Shown here: piece after piece, positions 46,651 to 55,431 of the stretch
Layout of the letters: every line of letters begins with the position of its first letter
Position numbering within the stretch: the stretch's first letter is position 1
NCBI GenBank assembly: GCA_903893805.1
Contig: CAITNM010000046.1
Span: 1 to 64,000, forward strand
DNA length: 64,000 bases
Origin: an uncultured Alphaproteobacteria bacterium
GTDB lineage: Bacteria; Pseudomonadota; Alphaproteobacteria; Paracaedibacterales; CAITNM01
Reading direction: 5' to 3'
Notes under the pieces: model-generated
Database searches by the model: none
The model's input: only the letters and a program-made list of their open reading frames with translations
What the model was told of the DNA's origin: nothing
Translations under genes and position numbers: made by a program

Positions 46651-48381
46651 ATGAAAATTACATGGATTATCTTATTAAGTATGTGTCTAAGCACCCTAAG
46701 CTCTGCTTCAGGTGGCGGAGTTATGCCTTCTAGTTGTGCAAATCCTGGATCAAACTCACGTAAAGTTTTTAACGTAAAAAAATTGTCAGCAATGAAGCAA
46801 TTAATTACAAAAAAGATTGCTCCCGGTTTATTAAATATTCAAAAATATAATCCGTCAGGTCAATTAGGAAAAAAACTAAAGCCACTAAGGCAAGCTTTTA
46901 GCAAAAATCAAATTCAGAAAAAGCTATTGGCACCCGTAACATTCTTGATTGCTGTTCAGCAAGGTAAAAAGAAGACTAGCTCTGCTAATTTTGAAAAAGC
47001 ACTTCGTGTATTTATTCAGAATGTAGATGCTTACATGGCTAAAATTTCCACCTATCAACAATTAACAAAATCAGTGAAAAACTCTAAGTTACATAAAGTT
47101 GTTAAGAGTACATCAGAGCAAACTCTCCGTCTTGCAAAAAAATTGCATAGCGATTACCAAAAGCCTTTGGGTGCTTACGGCACTCCTTCTGTGTATCCTG
47201 CTCCTGGCATTAGTACGCAACATATGGGGGGAGCTATGATGCCAAACACAGCTACTCGCCCGATGGCTTGGCCACAACAGGGTGTGTACCCTCCTTCTGG
47301 CATGATGCCAGGTAGAGGTCAGCAAGTTGTAGGTTTTGGAACGCAGCCATATTCGATGCAACCTGGTGTGGTGCCAGGAACAAATGGTAATCAGCAAAAC
47401 ATAGATCAAAGTGCGCAAAATTCCGTAGCGCAGGCTCAACAAAGTATCAATTTAGGTAATCCTAAAGGTATTTCTCAAGATTCGCATCTGGGAATACAAT
47501 CAGCTCTAAACGTAGATCAAAAAAATACTTCCTCTTCACAACCAATTGCGCCGACACAGGTTGGTAATCTGGCTTCGGCAGCGCAATGTCCATGTGTGGG
47601 ACAAACAGGAGCACAAGCTTTATCTGCAAATGCTGCAAATTCTCAAGGAGTAAATTCAAGCGGAGGCGCTGCAGGTGCTGGTAGTACTGCGAATTCTCAG
47701 GGGGCGAATCTAGGCGGAAGTGCTGTAGGTGCTGGTAGTACTGACACAAAAGTTGCCGATAAGGAATTACTAGCTGCAGAACAAAGTGCAGCTCAACTTG
47801 CTGTAGAAGCAGCTAAAGCAGCTGAGATTGTGCTTGAAATGGCAAAACAATCCGCTGAAGAATCCGCTGTGGTAGCTGAGACTGCGTTAGAAAATGCAGA
47901 TCAACATGTTTCCAATACGACCCAAGAAGCAGAAAAGAAACAGCAAAAAGCCGAAGAGCTTGAGATAGCTGCTCAAAATGCCAAGAATGCAATTCCACCT
48001 TCTGCAACTGGAGCGGCAATTAGTGAAGATGGAATAATAAAGGTTCATTCTAATCTTTCAGGTACGGATACTAAATCGTCTCTTGCAAATGCGACTTCGT
48101 CTTCTCAAGAAAATCTTGATGGTACTAAAGTTATCTACGTTGATGCGAATCATTCTGTACTTATAAAATCTTCGGCGAACCAAGTCGTTACAACTACTGA
48201 CGTAACCACTCCAACACCTCAAGCTGCGGCTGCGCAAACAACACCAGCAGATGTATCACAACAGCAGTCAGTTACCGACACGCAGAAACCAGAAAGCTCT
48301 GCAAGCGATGCTCTTTCAGACCTAAATAATTTTAGCCAAAGTCAAATTGACTCTACCTCTACTCCCGCTCCTGACGCATAG
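46651..48381 (+). CDS. secreted low-complexity repeat protein
   Basis: 576 residues from ATG 46651: signal peptide (MKITWIILLSMCLSTLSSASGGG), a basic helical region (residues ~30-170), a Gly/Pro/Met/Gln-rich segment (YPPSGMMPGRGQQVVGFG), two near-identical ~18-residue repeats (ANSQG.N.GG.A.GAGST), an Ala/Glu coiled coil, and a Ser/Thr/Gln-rich end. Unlike any family I know. Its last 23 bases overlap the end of the convergent ubiE. Probably a surface or exported protein. Confidence 0.6.
   Translation: MKITWIILLSMCLSTLSSASGGGVMPSSCANPGSNSRKVFNVKKLSAMKQLITKKIAPGLLNIQKYNPSGQLGKKLKPLRQAFSKNQIQKKLLAPVTFLIAVQQGKKKTSSANFEKALRVFIQNVDAYMAKISTYQQLTKSVKNSKLHKVVKSTSEQTLRLAKKLHSDYQKPLGAYGTPSVYPAPGISTQHMGGAMMPNTATRPMAWPQQGVYPPSGMMPGRGQQVVGFGTQPYSMQPGVVPGTNGNQQNIDQSAQNSVAQAQQSINLGNPKGISQDSHLGIQSALNVDQKNTSSSQPIAPTQVGNLASAAQCPCVGQTGAQALSANAANSQGVNSSGGAAGAGSTANSQGANLGGSAVGAGSTDTKVADKELLAAEQSAAQLAVEAAKAAEIVLEMAKQSAEESAVVAETALENADQHVSNTTQEAEKKQQKAEELEIAAQNAKNAIPPSATGAAISEDGIIKVHSNLSGTDTKSSLANATSSSQENLDGTKVIYVDANHSVLIKSSANQVVTTTDVTTPTPQAAAAQTTPADVSQQQSVTDTQKPESSASDALSDLNNFSQSQIDSTSTPAPDA
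47633..47740 (+). repeat. two-copy ~54-base repeat inside the secreted gene
   Basis: Consecutive copies encode ANSQGVNSSGGAAGAGST and ANSQGANLGGSAVGAGST. A small in-frame duplication. Confidence 0.7.
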
Positions 48382-49123
48382 CATGGTGCATGGCGACTAT
48401 ACCACCTGTCCATTTTTCATACACACAAGTTGAAAAATCTTGCTTTAATATCATCTCACGTAAAGCATTGGGTTTTGGAAACTGACGAATACTTTCTACT
48501 AAATATTGGTAGGCTTCTCTATCCTTAACAAGATGTTCTCCAATCCAAGGTATAATGCGAAATGAATATAGATCATATAATGGTTTTAAAGGACCTTCAG
48601 GTGGTAAAAACTCCAGACAGCACAAGCTTCCTCCTGGTTTTAACACTCGAGCCATTTCTGCTAATGCTTTGTTTTTATCAGTAACATTCCTAAGACCAAA
48701 TGCAATTGTCACTCGGTCAAAACTAGCATCAGCATAGGGAAGTTGCTCTGCATTTCCAATATGCCACTTAATACTCAATAAGCCAGCATTCACTGCTTTG
48801 TCTTTACCTTGAAGCACCATACCATGGGTAAGGTCACAAACAGTTACGCAAGGCTCTAAATAAGCTTTATCTTTAGCTATTCGTATGGCAATGTCTCCCG
48901 TGCCTCCTGCAACATCTAAAATCCGCATATTTGGCTTTAATGCTAGGTTATCAACAAATGATTTTTTCCAACACCGATGCAGACTAAAACTCATAATATC
49001 GTTCATTAAATCGTATTGATTTGAAACACGTGAAAATAGTCCGTGGACAAGGTCAGTTTTTAACTTAGATTTAACGCTTTTAAAGCCAAAATCAGTATAG
49101 TCAGTGTTGTGGTCGCGTTCCAT
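48359..49123 (-). CDS. ubiE: UbiE/MenG quinone C-methyltransferase
   Basis: SAM-dependent methylation in ubiquinone (and menaquinone) synthesis. Motifs: VSNQYDLMNDIMSFSLHRCWKK, LDVAGGTGDIAIRI (SAM site), NAEQLPYADASFDRVTIAFGLRNV, LKPGGSLCCLEF, YQYLVESIRQFP and the C-terminal WTGGIVAMH. 254 residues, full length. Single gene between two plus-strand genes. Confidence 0.95.
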   Translation of the reverse strand: MERDHNTDYTDFGFKSVKSKLKTDLVHGLFSRVSNQYDLMNDIMSFSLHRCWKKSFVDNLALKPNMRILDVAGGTGDIAIRIAKDKAYLEPCVTVCDLTHGMVLQGKDKAVNAGLLSIKWHIGNAEQLPYADASFDRVTIAFGLRNVTDKNKALAEMARVLKPGGSLCCLEFLPPEGPLKPLYDLYSFRIIPWIGEHLVKDREAYQYLVESIRQFPKPNALREMILKQDFSTCVYEKWTGGIVAMHHAMRQERE

Positions 49124-49179
49124 ATATACAGGCTCATAAAGCTAAGGCATAATGCTGTAGCTTAGCATAGGAAAAAAGT

Positions 49180-49827
49180 ATGGTAGAGATTCTTCTGTTT
49201 GCAGTGTTATCTGTTTATTTGTTTTATCGTTTGTGGAACGTGCTAGGCACGCGCACTGGCAATGAAAAGCAACGTCAATGGTCACGCCCAGAAACTAATG
49301 AAGATAATGTCATTATTTTGCCTCAAAAAAACACACCTCAAAAAACTGATTCAGAAATTGTCGTTAATGCGCCAGAGCCATTTGTTGGTCAACTTAAAAC
49401 TATTAGAAAATCAATCAAAGATTTTACCCTTGATCGCTTTGAAGCAGGTTCATGTAACGCCTTTCGCGCGGTTGTGCAGGCTTTTTCCCAGGGAAACATT
49501 GAACGTTTGGAACAGCTGGTCGGCCCAAAGGTCCTGAAAGGTTTTCAATCTGCTATTAAAGCGCGTGTTAAACAAAAAGAAACAATGAACATAGACATAA
49601 AAGACGTCGACGTTGAAATTGAGGGTATTATCTTAACAAAAACAATTGCTCAAATTTTAGTTCGCTTTACCAGTGATCAAGTTGTCACCACAACGAATAA
49701 GGCCGGTGAAATCATTGATAACACCAACCTTATTACAAACCGTATGATTGACCGTTGGACCTTTGAAAAAGATCTAAAAGAAGCTGGTCCTATTTGGCTA
49801 TTAGTAAAGACCGAGAGCTTGGCCTAA
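49180..49827 (+). CDS. TimA/Tim44-family adaptor protein
   Basis: Bacterial homologue of the mitochondrial import motor component Tim44. N-terminal membrane helix (VEILLFAVLSVYLFYRLWNVLGTRTGNE), linker, then the Tim44-like domain (FEAGSCNAFRAVVQAFSQGNIERLEQLVGPKVLKGFQSAI ... DRWTFEKDLKEAGPIWLLVKTE). 215 residues. An alphaproteobacterial marker. Confidence 0.9.
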   Translation: MVEILLFAVLSVYLFYRLWNVLGTRTGNEKQRQWSRPETNEDNVIILPQKNTPQKTDSEIVVNAPEPFVGQLKTIRKSIKDFTLDRFEAGSCNAFRAVVQAFSQGNIERLEQLVGPKVLKGFQSAIKARVKQKETMNIDIKDVDVEIEGIILTKTIAQILVRFTSDQVVTTTNKAGEIIDNTNLITNRMIDRWTFEKDLKEAGPIWLLVKTESLA

Positions 49828-49870
49828 ACTGCTCCAAATGCTTGTATTTGCTTTTTTAAAGCTAGCCTTA

Positions 49871-51190
49871 TTATTTTTCTTCGAACCAATTTATTTTCTT
49901 TGTTACAAGCATAGCAACTGTAATAAGCGCAAACGTACCTAAAGCGCCAACCAGAAGTGCAAAATCTTCTAAACGTAGCACAATAAATAAGTACGCATAC
50001 AGACTTACAAGCAAGCTTACGAACAGCGTGCGTTCAGATTTTTTGTGTATAAGTCCAAAAGCGTAAAAAGCTATTTGAGAGATAATAGCAAATGATGATA
50101 TGCCATATGCTAATTCAAACGACATATGTTCAGCAAAAGCAGTTAATAAAAGCGAAAAACACAGCAATGAACAAGCCGTTATGCAGTATTGAAAAATATG
50201 AATTTTAGTTCTTTTCACTACTTCAAATAAGAAAAATACCAAAAAAGTATAAAACACAAATAAGAAACTATATTTAGTGGCCCTTTCCGCTTGTTGATAA
50301 TGATCTGCAGTTTTTAAGAAGCGCACACCTAATGACTTATTAAACGTCCCTGGCCCTTCGTGATTTACTTTTTTAATTTCAGTTAGGTCAAAATGACTAG
50401 GAAAACTAGTAGCAAGGGACGAAATTTGCCACTGAGCTTGAAAAGCCTTACTTGTAACATTCTTTGTGTTAGGTAAAAATTGCCCAATAAAGCTTGGGTC
50501 TGCCCAATTTGCTTTTATTCCAATTTTATTTGATTTACCTATAGGCGTAACATTTAGCGTGTCTGCCCCTTTTATGTTCATGTGCAGCTTTATATTCAGT
50601 GGCAGAGCCAGATTTGTAATGGCTAATTTTGCGTGTGCTCCTGAGTGTTTGTTGTTCAGCGCATCACTCCCTGAATCAACAGACACTTCGTGGCCGTTTA
50701 CATTTAGCATGATGCTGTTTAATCCACGAACATCATCTAGACAAACTGCTAGTTTCGCTTGGCTCCAGTGCAAGACTTTATTGGCATCTTTGTATTGCTC
50801 AGGAGGTGAAAATAGGCAATTGATTTCAAGTTCAGCTAGGTAGACAGATACATCAAAAATTCCTCTATGACGAATTTCAGGAATGGCATCACTTGAAGAC
50901 TCAAGCTGCTCAGGCAAAAAGACCATGTGTCCCTGCACATCTTTTTTTTGAGCATCTGTATACGGAACAATCAAAAGTGGACCTAGAATAGTTTGTGGGC
51001 CTGCCCATGCTAAAATAATATCTTGCTCTGCCTTGTTTAAAAGCTGCTTTCGATTGTGGACTGTGCTATTAAGCCAAAAAGAAGAATATAAAAAAACTAA
51101 ACCAACGGCGAATATTGTTGCAAGCTTTACTGCAAAGTAACGAGATTTTGAATTTGAAGGAGAAGAATCGTTTGTCATTTTTTTACCCAT
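49871..51190 (-). CDS. creD: CreD-like inner membrane protein
   Basis: Cell-envelope protein of the CreD family. N-terminal membrane helix, periplasmic beta domain (GPLLIVPYTD, RHRGIFDVSVYLAELEI, DVRGLNSIMLNVNG, GVRFLKTADHYQQAERATKYSFLFVFYTF), then about five C-terminal membrane helices (YGISSFAIISQIAFYAF, LLVSLYAYLFIVL, FALLVGALGTFALITVAML). 439 residues; ATG 51178 is an alternative start. In other bacteria creD responds to envelope stress through CreBC, not seen here. Confidence 0.88.
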   Translation of the reverse strand: MGKKMTNDSSPSNSKSRYFAVKLATIFAVGLVFLYSSFWLNSTVHNRKQLLNKAEQDIILAWAGPQTILGPLLIVPYTDAQKKDVQGHMVFLPEQLESSSDAIPEIRHRGIFDVSVYLAELEINCLFSPPEQYKDANKVLHWSQAKLAVCLDDVRGLNSIMLNVNGHEVSVDSGSDALNNKHSGAHAKLAITNLALPLNIKLHMNIKGADTLNVTPIGKSNKIGIKANWADPSFIGQFLPNTKNVTSKAFQAQWQISSLATSFPSHFDLTEIKKVNHEGPGTFNKSLGVRFLKTADHYQQAERATKYSFLFVFYTFLVFFLFEVVKRTKIHIFQYCITACSLLCFSLLLTAFAEHMSFELAYGISSFAIISQIAFYAFGLIHKKSERTLFVSLLVSLYAYLFIVLRLEDFALLVGALGTFALITVAMLVTKKINWFEEK

Positions 51191-51254
51191 CCGAAAGATA
51201 ATTTATTCTACATAGAATAACTATAAAAGGGTAATTTTATTTTTCATTACCTAG

Positions 51255-51635
51255 CTATATATTTTCATTTACATAATTAGATATATCAAAGCCAATAATA
51301 TAACGTGCATTCTCAAATCGATAAACTTGATTAGTGCAAAATTTTCCAAGCTGTACACAGACTGGAAGATCCAACTTTGACGATTGATAATGCATTTCTA
51401 TATCAACCCACGCAACACTGGGATTTTCTTCATCAGCTTCGATATTCTGCACCTTAATTTTGAAGAGATTCTGCTCATTTTTCACCGTTTTTCCGGGTTC
51501 AAGCAAAATATTTTCATTCTTTCCAGTGAAGGTATCAACAATGGCAAGTGACACAAAACCAGGAAACTTAGCCGCATTAATAGGGTAAATGCATAATAAA
51601 AATAAAATAAAACGTTGCAAAATTTGCTTGTCCAC
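51255..51635 (-). CDS. small exported protein, possibly DUF2155-like
   Basis: 126 residues: signal peptide (MDKQILQRFILFLLCIYPINAAK), then a beta-rich domain beginning LAIVDTFTGKNENILLEPGKTVKNEQNLFKIKVQNIE. The layout (opening 'dxxTg' strand, single domain, alphaproteobacterial setting) resembles DUF2155, but Cys positions are not clearly conserved, so this is tentative. It starts 35 bases from the divergent rsfS. Confidence 0.5.
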   Translation of the reverse strand: MDKQILQRFILFLLCIYPINAAKFPGFVSLAIVDTFTGKNENILLEPGKTVKNEQNLFKIKVQNIEADEENPSVAWVDIEMHYQSSKLDLPVCVQLGKFCTNQVYRFENARYIIGFDISNYVNENI

Positions 51636-51670
51636 GTAATATAGGGAATTATTATTTTTAAGTTTGCCAC

Positions 51671-52042
51671 ATGGTAGAATCTACGGAAAGCCTGAAAGAT
51701 CAATTAATAGCGATTCTTGATGATAAGAAGGCTGAGCAAGTTAGCATTATTGATTTGCAAAAAAAATCAATTCTTGCTGATTATTTGCTTATAGCTTCAG
51801 CTCAATCATCTCGGCAATTATATGCTATTGCAGAACACATAGGCATTGAGTTAAAACGACAAGACATAATGCCTATTATTGATGGGACTCCTCCTACTGA
51901 TTGGGTGGTGGTTGATGCTGGCGATATTATCGTGCATTTATTCCGCCCCGAAGCAAGAGCATTTTATAATCTTGAAAAAATGTGGAGCACAATCATTACG
52001 CCCGAGCAAGATGATGAGGCGCCCTCTTCTGCTGTTCATTAA
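51671..52042 (+). CDS. rsfS: ribosomal silencing factor RsfS
   Basis: Iojap/YbeB protein that binds L14 and blocks subunit joining in starvation. 123 residues with DYLLIASAQSSRQLYAIAEHI, TDWVVVDAGDIIVHLFRPEARAFYNLEKMWS. The stop overlaps the rlmH start by one base (TAATG), the usual rsfS-rlmH arrangement. Confidence 0.95.
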   Translation: MVESTESLKDQLIAILDDKKAEQVSIIDLQKKSILADYLLIASAQSSRQLYAIAEHIGIELKRQDIMPIIDGTPPTDWVVVDAGDIIVHLFRPEARAFYNLEKMWSTIITPEQDDEAPSSAVH

Positions 52043-52479
52043 TGAAAATCCAAATCATTGCTGTGGGGTTGCTAAAAAGCGGCCCCGAAAAAGCTTTGTT
52101 TGATCAATATGCTAAACGTCTAGGTTACAAATTAAAAGTTATTGAAATAGATAGCAGACAAGATAAGCAAATACCTGCTTCAGCTTACCTAAAGGCCTTA
52201 TCTGAAAAAGATATGGTTATCATCTTAGACGAAGGGGGAGAAAATCTTTCAAGTCGTTCTTTTGCTCAAAAACTTGAGACGTACAGTCAAACAGGAAAAC
52301 AATTAAGTTTCATTATCGGTGGTGCAGACGGGATCCCCGAAGAGGTCAAGCATCTTGCATGTTTTCGTGTATCATTCGGAAAATTAACTTGGCCGCACCT
52401 TTTAGCGCGTGTCCTACTTGTAGAGCAACTTTATCGCGCTCAGCAAATTACAAGTAACCACCCCTATCATCGGGACTAA
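52042..52479 (+). CDS. rlmH: RlmH, 23S rRNA pseudouridine-1915 N3-methyltransferase
   Basis: SPOUT methyltransferase. Motifs: IIAVGLLKSGPEKALFDQYAKRL, IILDEGGENLSSRSFAQKL, LSFIIGGADGIPEEV, and the C-terminal LTWPHLLARVLLVEQLYRAQQI...PYHRD. 145 residues, full length. Translationally coupled to rsfS. Confidence 0.96.
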   Translation: MKIQIIAVGLLKSGPEKALFDQYAKRLGYKLKVIEIDSRQDKQIPASAYLKALSEKDMVIILDEGGENLSSRSFAQKLETYSQTGKQLSFIIGGADGIPEEVKHLACFRVSFGKLTWPHLLARVLLVEQLYRAQQITSNHPYHRD

Positions 52480-52688
52480 GCAATAATATCTGGCCTTAGC
52501 ATTCCGTGAATTTTAACAACTTGGTCACGAACTTCGTTTTTTTGTTTTTTGATTCTGAAAAAATCCATATTTAAAACACCAGACTTACTACGGACAGCGC
52601 TATCTAACTGATGATCGAGATCGGTCTGTTGCTTCCTAAGCTTTTGAAGCTGCATCTGTAGATTTCCTACTTCACCTGAAACCAACAT
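52476..52688 (-). CDS. YdcH/DUF465-family small protein
   Basis: 70-residue coiled-coil protein: LQKLRKQQTDLDHQLDSA...RIKKQKNEVRDQVVKIHGML, ending PDIIA like many alphaproteobacterial DUF465 proteins. GGAG precedes the ATG at 52688. It overlaps the end of rlmH by 4 bases. Function unknown. Confidence 0.82.
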   Translation of the reverse strand: MLVSGEVGNLQMQLQKLRKQQTDLDHQLDSAVRSKSGVLNMDFFRIKKQKNEVRDQVVKIHGMLRPDIIA

Positions 52689-52795
52689 ACTAATCTCCGT
52701 TTATTAAATTACTATTATAGTTGTAGGACGATTTTTAAAAATTTCAATAGAAAAATTAATAAAAAAAAAACTTTTTTGTGTAAAAGCTTGAGAAA

Positions 52796-52871
52796 TGGTG
52801 CCCAGAGCCGGAATCGAACCAGCGACACAGGGATTTTCAATCCCTTGCTCTACCGACTGAGCTATCTGGGC
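52796..52871 (-). tRNA. tRNA-Phe (GAA)
   Basis: On the minus strand: acceptor GCCCAGA/TCTGGGC, D-arm AGCTCAGTCGGTAGAGC, anticodon stem GGGAT/ATCCC with loop TGAAA (GAA), T-arm GCTGGTTCGATTCCGGC, discriminator A and encoded CCA. 76 bases. Confidence 0.97.
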
Positions 52872-52984
52872 AACATAAAGATGTTTATAACCCGAAATAA
52901 GCGCCTTGTCCAGGCACAAAATATGTACTTTGCCAAAGCATTGCTAATTCGCTAAATTACAACAAACACATTTCCTATATATTC

Positions 52985-54172
52985 ATGATAAAAATTATAA
53001 GATCTTTTAAATTCTTGATGCTAATGGTTACTCTGGGCGTGCTGGCTGGGATTTCACATCAACCAGCAGTGTTAGAATTTGCTCGTATCTTGAGCGATAT
53101 TTTTATGCGCCTGCTAAAGCTAGTTAGCCTTCCTATCATTAGTTTTTCTTTGCTTGCTACGCTAACTGGCATGGGAAAATGGTCTGAAATAAAAAATCTT
53201 GGACAGCATGTTATTCGCTATACAGTCATCACAACTCTATTATCGGCAGTAACCGCTTGGGCGCTGTATATCATTGTTGAGCCAGAGGCTGCGATTCAAG
53301 TAACTGTTAATCAGGATATTGCAGGGATAAAAGATGCATCGTATTTAAATGCCCTGCTTAATATTTTCCCTAGCAATTTATTACAACCATTTTTAGAACA
53401 CAACGTTATGGGCGTTATGTTCATTACAATCTTTTTAAGTTTTGCTGTAGTGCAATTACCAGCAGAAAAACGTGATTATTTGCACCAGTTATTTGATAGT
53501 CTATTTTCAGCTATTATGGTGATCATCAGGTGGATCACTGCATTGATGCCATTTGCCGTATGGGCATTTATTGTGGAATTTACCCAGGAAGTGCAAAAAG
53601 GCTTGAAAATTGGAGAACTTGCTTCTTATCTGGGGATTATTGTGGCTGCAAACCTTATTCAAGCCAGCGTTACATTACCCTTAATGCTTAAGAAAAATGG
53701 CATTCCTCCACTGCAGGCATTAAGAACTATGCTCCCTGCCCTGTCTTTAGCTTTTTTCTCAAAATCATCGGCTGCTGCCATGCCTCTTGCTATGCAGTGC
53801 AGCCATCGTTGCGGTGTAAGTAATAAGGTTAGCCAATTTAGCTTTCCTTTGTGCACCAGCATAAACATGAATGCATGCGCTGCTTTTATATTGATTACAG
53901 TATTATTTGTTGCTGAAAATTACGGTGTTCACTTTACTTTCTTTGAACGAATTTTGTGGATCGTTATGGCAAGTATTGCGGCCATAGGTAATGCAGGTGT
54001 CCCTATGGGATGTTTTTTCTTAAGCTGCGCCTTGCTTACTGCTATGGGAGTTCCAATTACGATGATGGGGGTGATCTTACCCTTTTATGCCCTTCTTGAT
54101 ATGTTGGAGAGCGCTATTAACATTTGGTCTGATGCTTGCGTGACGCTGATTGTAAATAAAAAAGCCGAGTAA
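52985..54172 (+). CDS. dicarboxylate/amino acid:cation symporter (DAACS family)
   Basis: Secondary transporter of the GltP/DctA family with about eight membrane segments and re-entrant loops. Motifs: ARILSDIFMRLLKLVSLPIISFSLLATLTGM, NLLQPFLEHNVMGVMFITIFLSFAV, AFFSKSSAAAMPLAMQC (Ser-rich hairpin), NMNACAAFILITVLFVA (NMDG region as NMNA), IGNAGVPMGCF. 395 residues. Substrate probably glutamate, aspartate or a C4-dicarboxylate, a plausible carbon import route for an intracellular cell. Confidence 0.92.
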   Translation: MIKIIRSFKFLMLMVTLGVLAGISHQPAVLEFARILSDIFMRLLKLVSLPIISFSLLATLTGMGKWSEIKNLGQHVIRYTVITTLLSAVTAWALYIIVEPEAAIQVTVNQDIAGIKDASYLNALLNIFPSNLLQPFLEHNVMGVMFITIFLSFAVVQLPAEKRDYLHQLFDSLFSAIMVIIRWITALMPFAVWAFIVEFTQEVQKGLKIGELASYLGIIVAANLIQASVTLPLMLKKNGIPPLQALRTMLPALSLAFFSKSSAAAMPLAMQCSHRCGVSNKVSQFSFPLCTSINMNACAAFILITVLFVAENYGVHFTFFERILWIVMASIAAIGNAGVPMGCFFLSCALLTAMGVPITMMGVILPFYALLDMLESAINIWSDACVTLIVNKKAE

Positions 54173-54188
54173 GAAACCCGGCTTTTTA
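54161..54188. terminator. bidirectional terminator
   Basis: AAAGCCG (54161-54167), 11-base loop, CGGCTTT (54179-54185), followed by a T run on the plus strand and a run of T on the minus strand (from the AAATAAAAAA upstream). It overlaps the symporter stop codon and serves the convergent gene ending at 54216. Confidence 0.8.
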
Positions 54189-54215
54189 TATATAATTTTG
54201 GCGAAAAAAGTCTTT

Positions 54216-54977
54216 TTACTTACTTTTTTTGGCTGACTTACTCTTACCTTTGCTCTTGCTAGATTTTCCACCAGCTTTACTCTTGCTAGATTTTCCACCA
54301 GCTTTATTGTTTGAAGCTGCAATTGCTTTTTTAGCAGCCGCTAATGCGCTTTTCATTGCACTTTCTGCTTTTTTCTCTGCTGCTGCCATTGGTTTCTCAG
54401 CTGCTGTTATTTTTTTCTCAGCCTCATGTGCGGATTTTTTCTTTGCTGCTGCTGCCGCTTTTTTCATGCTTGCTTCTAATTTTTTTGCTTTTGCGATTGA
54501 TTTTTTTAGCGTTGCCGCTGCTTTGTTAGCTGCATCAGCTGATTTTTTTGCTGTAGCCCCCTTTGCCTTGTTCGCTGTAGTTGCAGCTTTATTCGTTGTT
54601 TTTGTGTTTTTAACTAATTCTGCAGTTTGTTTTTTACTAGCAGCTATTATTTTATTGGCTGCAGCTTCAGCCTTTTTCTCTGCTGCTGCATCAGCCTCAG
54701 CCTTTTTCTGTGCGGCGTCATCTTCTGGAGGTGCGGCTGCACTGTCATCATCTGCGGTTGCAGCACTATCATCATCTGATGTCGTACTAGCGTCATCATC
54801 GGCGGTTGCAGCACTATCATCATCTGATGTCGTACTAGCGTCATCATCTGCGGTTGCAGCACTATCATCATCTGATGTGGCGCTAGCGTCATCTCCGCTG
54901 CCATCATCGTCGTCCGAGGCATAGATAGTGCTGCCGTAACACAAGATCCCCAATAAAAAATAATAAATGACTTTCAT
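54216..54977 (-). CDS. secreted protein with acidic repeats and histone-H1-like basic tail
   Basis: 253 residues from ATG 54977: signal peptide (MKVIYYFLLGILCYGSTIYAS), then an acidic block with 16-residue repeats (SDDDSAATADDDASTT), then a long Ala/Lys region (KKAEADAAAEKK..., AANKAAATLKKS) and a C-terminus of GGKSSKSKA repeats ending KSAKKSK, resembling histone H1 or HU-tail sequences. Low complexity makes homology weak. If exported to a host it could bind nucleic acid (inference). Confidence 0.6.
   Translation of the reverse strand: MKVIYYFLLGILCYGSTIYASDDDDGSGDDASATSDDDSAATADDDASTTSDDDSAATADDDASTTSDDDSAATADDDSAAAPPEDDAAQKKAEADAAAEKKAEAAANKIIAASKKQTAELVKNTKTTNKAATTANKAKGATAKKSADAANKAAATLKKSIAKAKKLEASMKKAAAAAKKKSAHEAEKKITAAEKPMAAAEKKAESAMKSALAAAKKAIAASNNKAGGKSSKSKAGGKSSKSKGKSKSAKKSK
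54738..54890 (-). repeat. ~48-base tandem repeat, about three copies
   Basis: Near-identical units encode SDDDSAATADDDASTT within the secreted basic-tail gene. Differences between copies are single bases (for example CGGCGG versus CTGCGG). Confidence 0.75.
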
Positions 54978-55020
54978 AAAACCCAACTTTCTTTACGTCT
55001 AAACAATCGTATTCAATCTA

Positions 55021-55431
55021 TTAGCCAAACATTTTTGCAAGATCTGGCAATTTATCTTGCATTTCACTTGCTTCTCCTTCTGCAAGAGCAGAAGTTTTCT
55101 TTTTGGTTGAGCTCACTGCACTCTTGGCGTCATCGCCGCCCTCATCGTTTAGTAGATCTTCAGCAGATTTTGCTATGCCGTCAAGATCTGCGTCGCTAGA
55201 ATCACCGGGTTCAGCTTCATTTGGAGTATCAGCTGTTTTTGGTTCATCATTTTCCGTATTTGAATCGTCTGCTCGTTCGGAATCGATGGCTGATTTAGAA
55301 TCCTCTCCATCTTTGCTATCAGAAGCCACGTCGTCGCTAGCTAGCTCTGGGTCTGGATCGTATAAATCCGTAGCGTGTAGCACACTTGCGTAACACGTAA
55401 TTCCAAGCAAAAACCGGTAAAGTATTATCAT
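55021..55431 (-). CDS. small secreted acidic protein
   Basis: 136 residues: signal peptide MIILYRFLLGITCYASVLHAT, similar to that of the neighbouring gene (FLLGI-CY-S), then a strongly acidic Asp/Ser/Glu-rich chain ending DKLPDLAKMFG. The shared leader and same orientation suggest the two arose by duplication and then diverged. Function unknown. Confidence 0.6.
   Translation of the reverse strand: MIILYRFLLGITCYASVLHATDLYDPDPELASDDVASDSKDGEDSKSAIDSERADDSNTENDEPKTADTPNEAEPGDSSDADLDGIAKSAEDLLNDEGGDDAKSAVSSTKKKTSALAEGEASEMQDKLPDLAKMFG

Noticed and set aside
54229-54924. 231-codon open frame on the plus strand opposite the secreted repeat protein
   Set aside because: It is the hydrophobic mirror of the Lys/Ala/Asp repeats on the other strand; it has no start signal and no natural sequence character.
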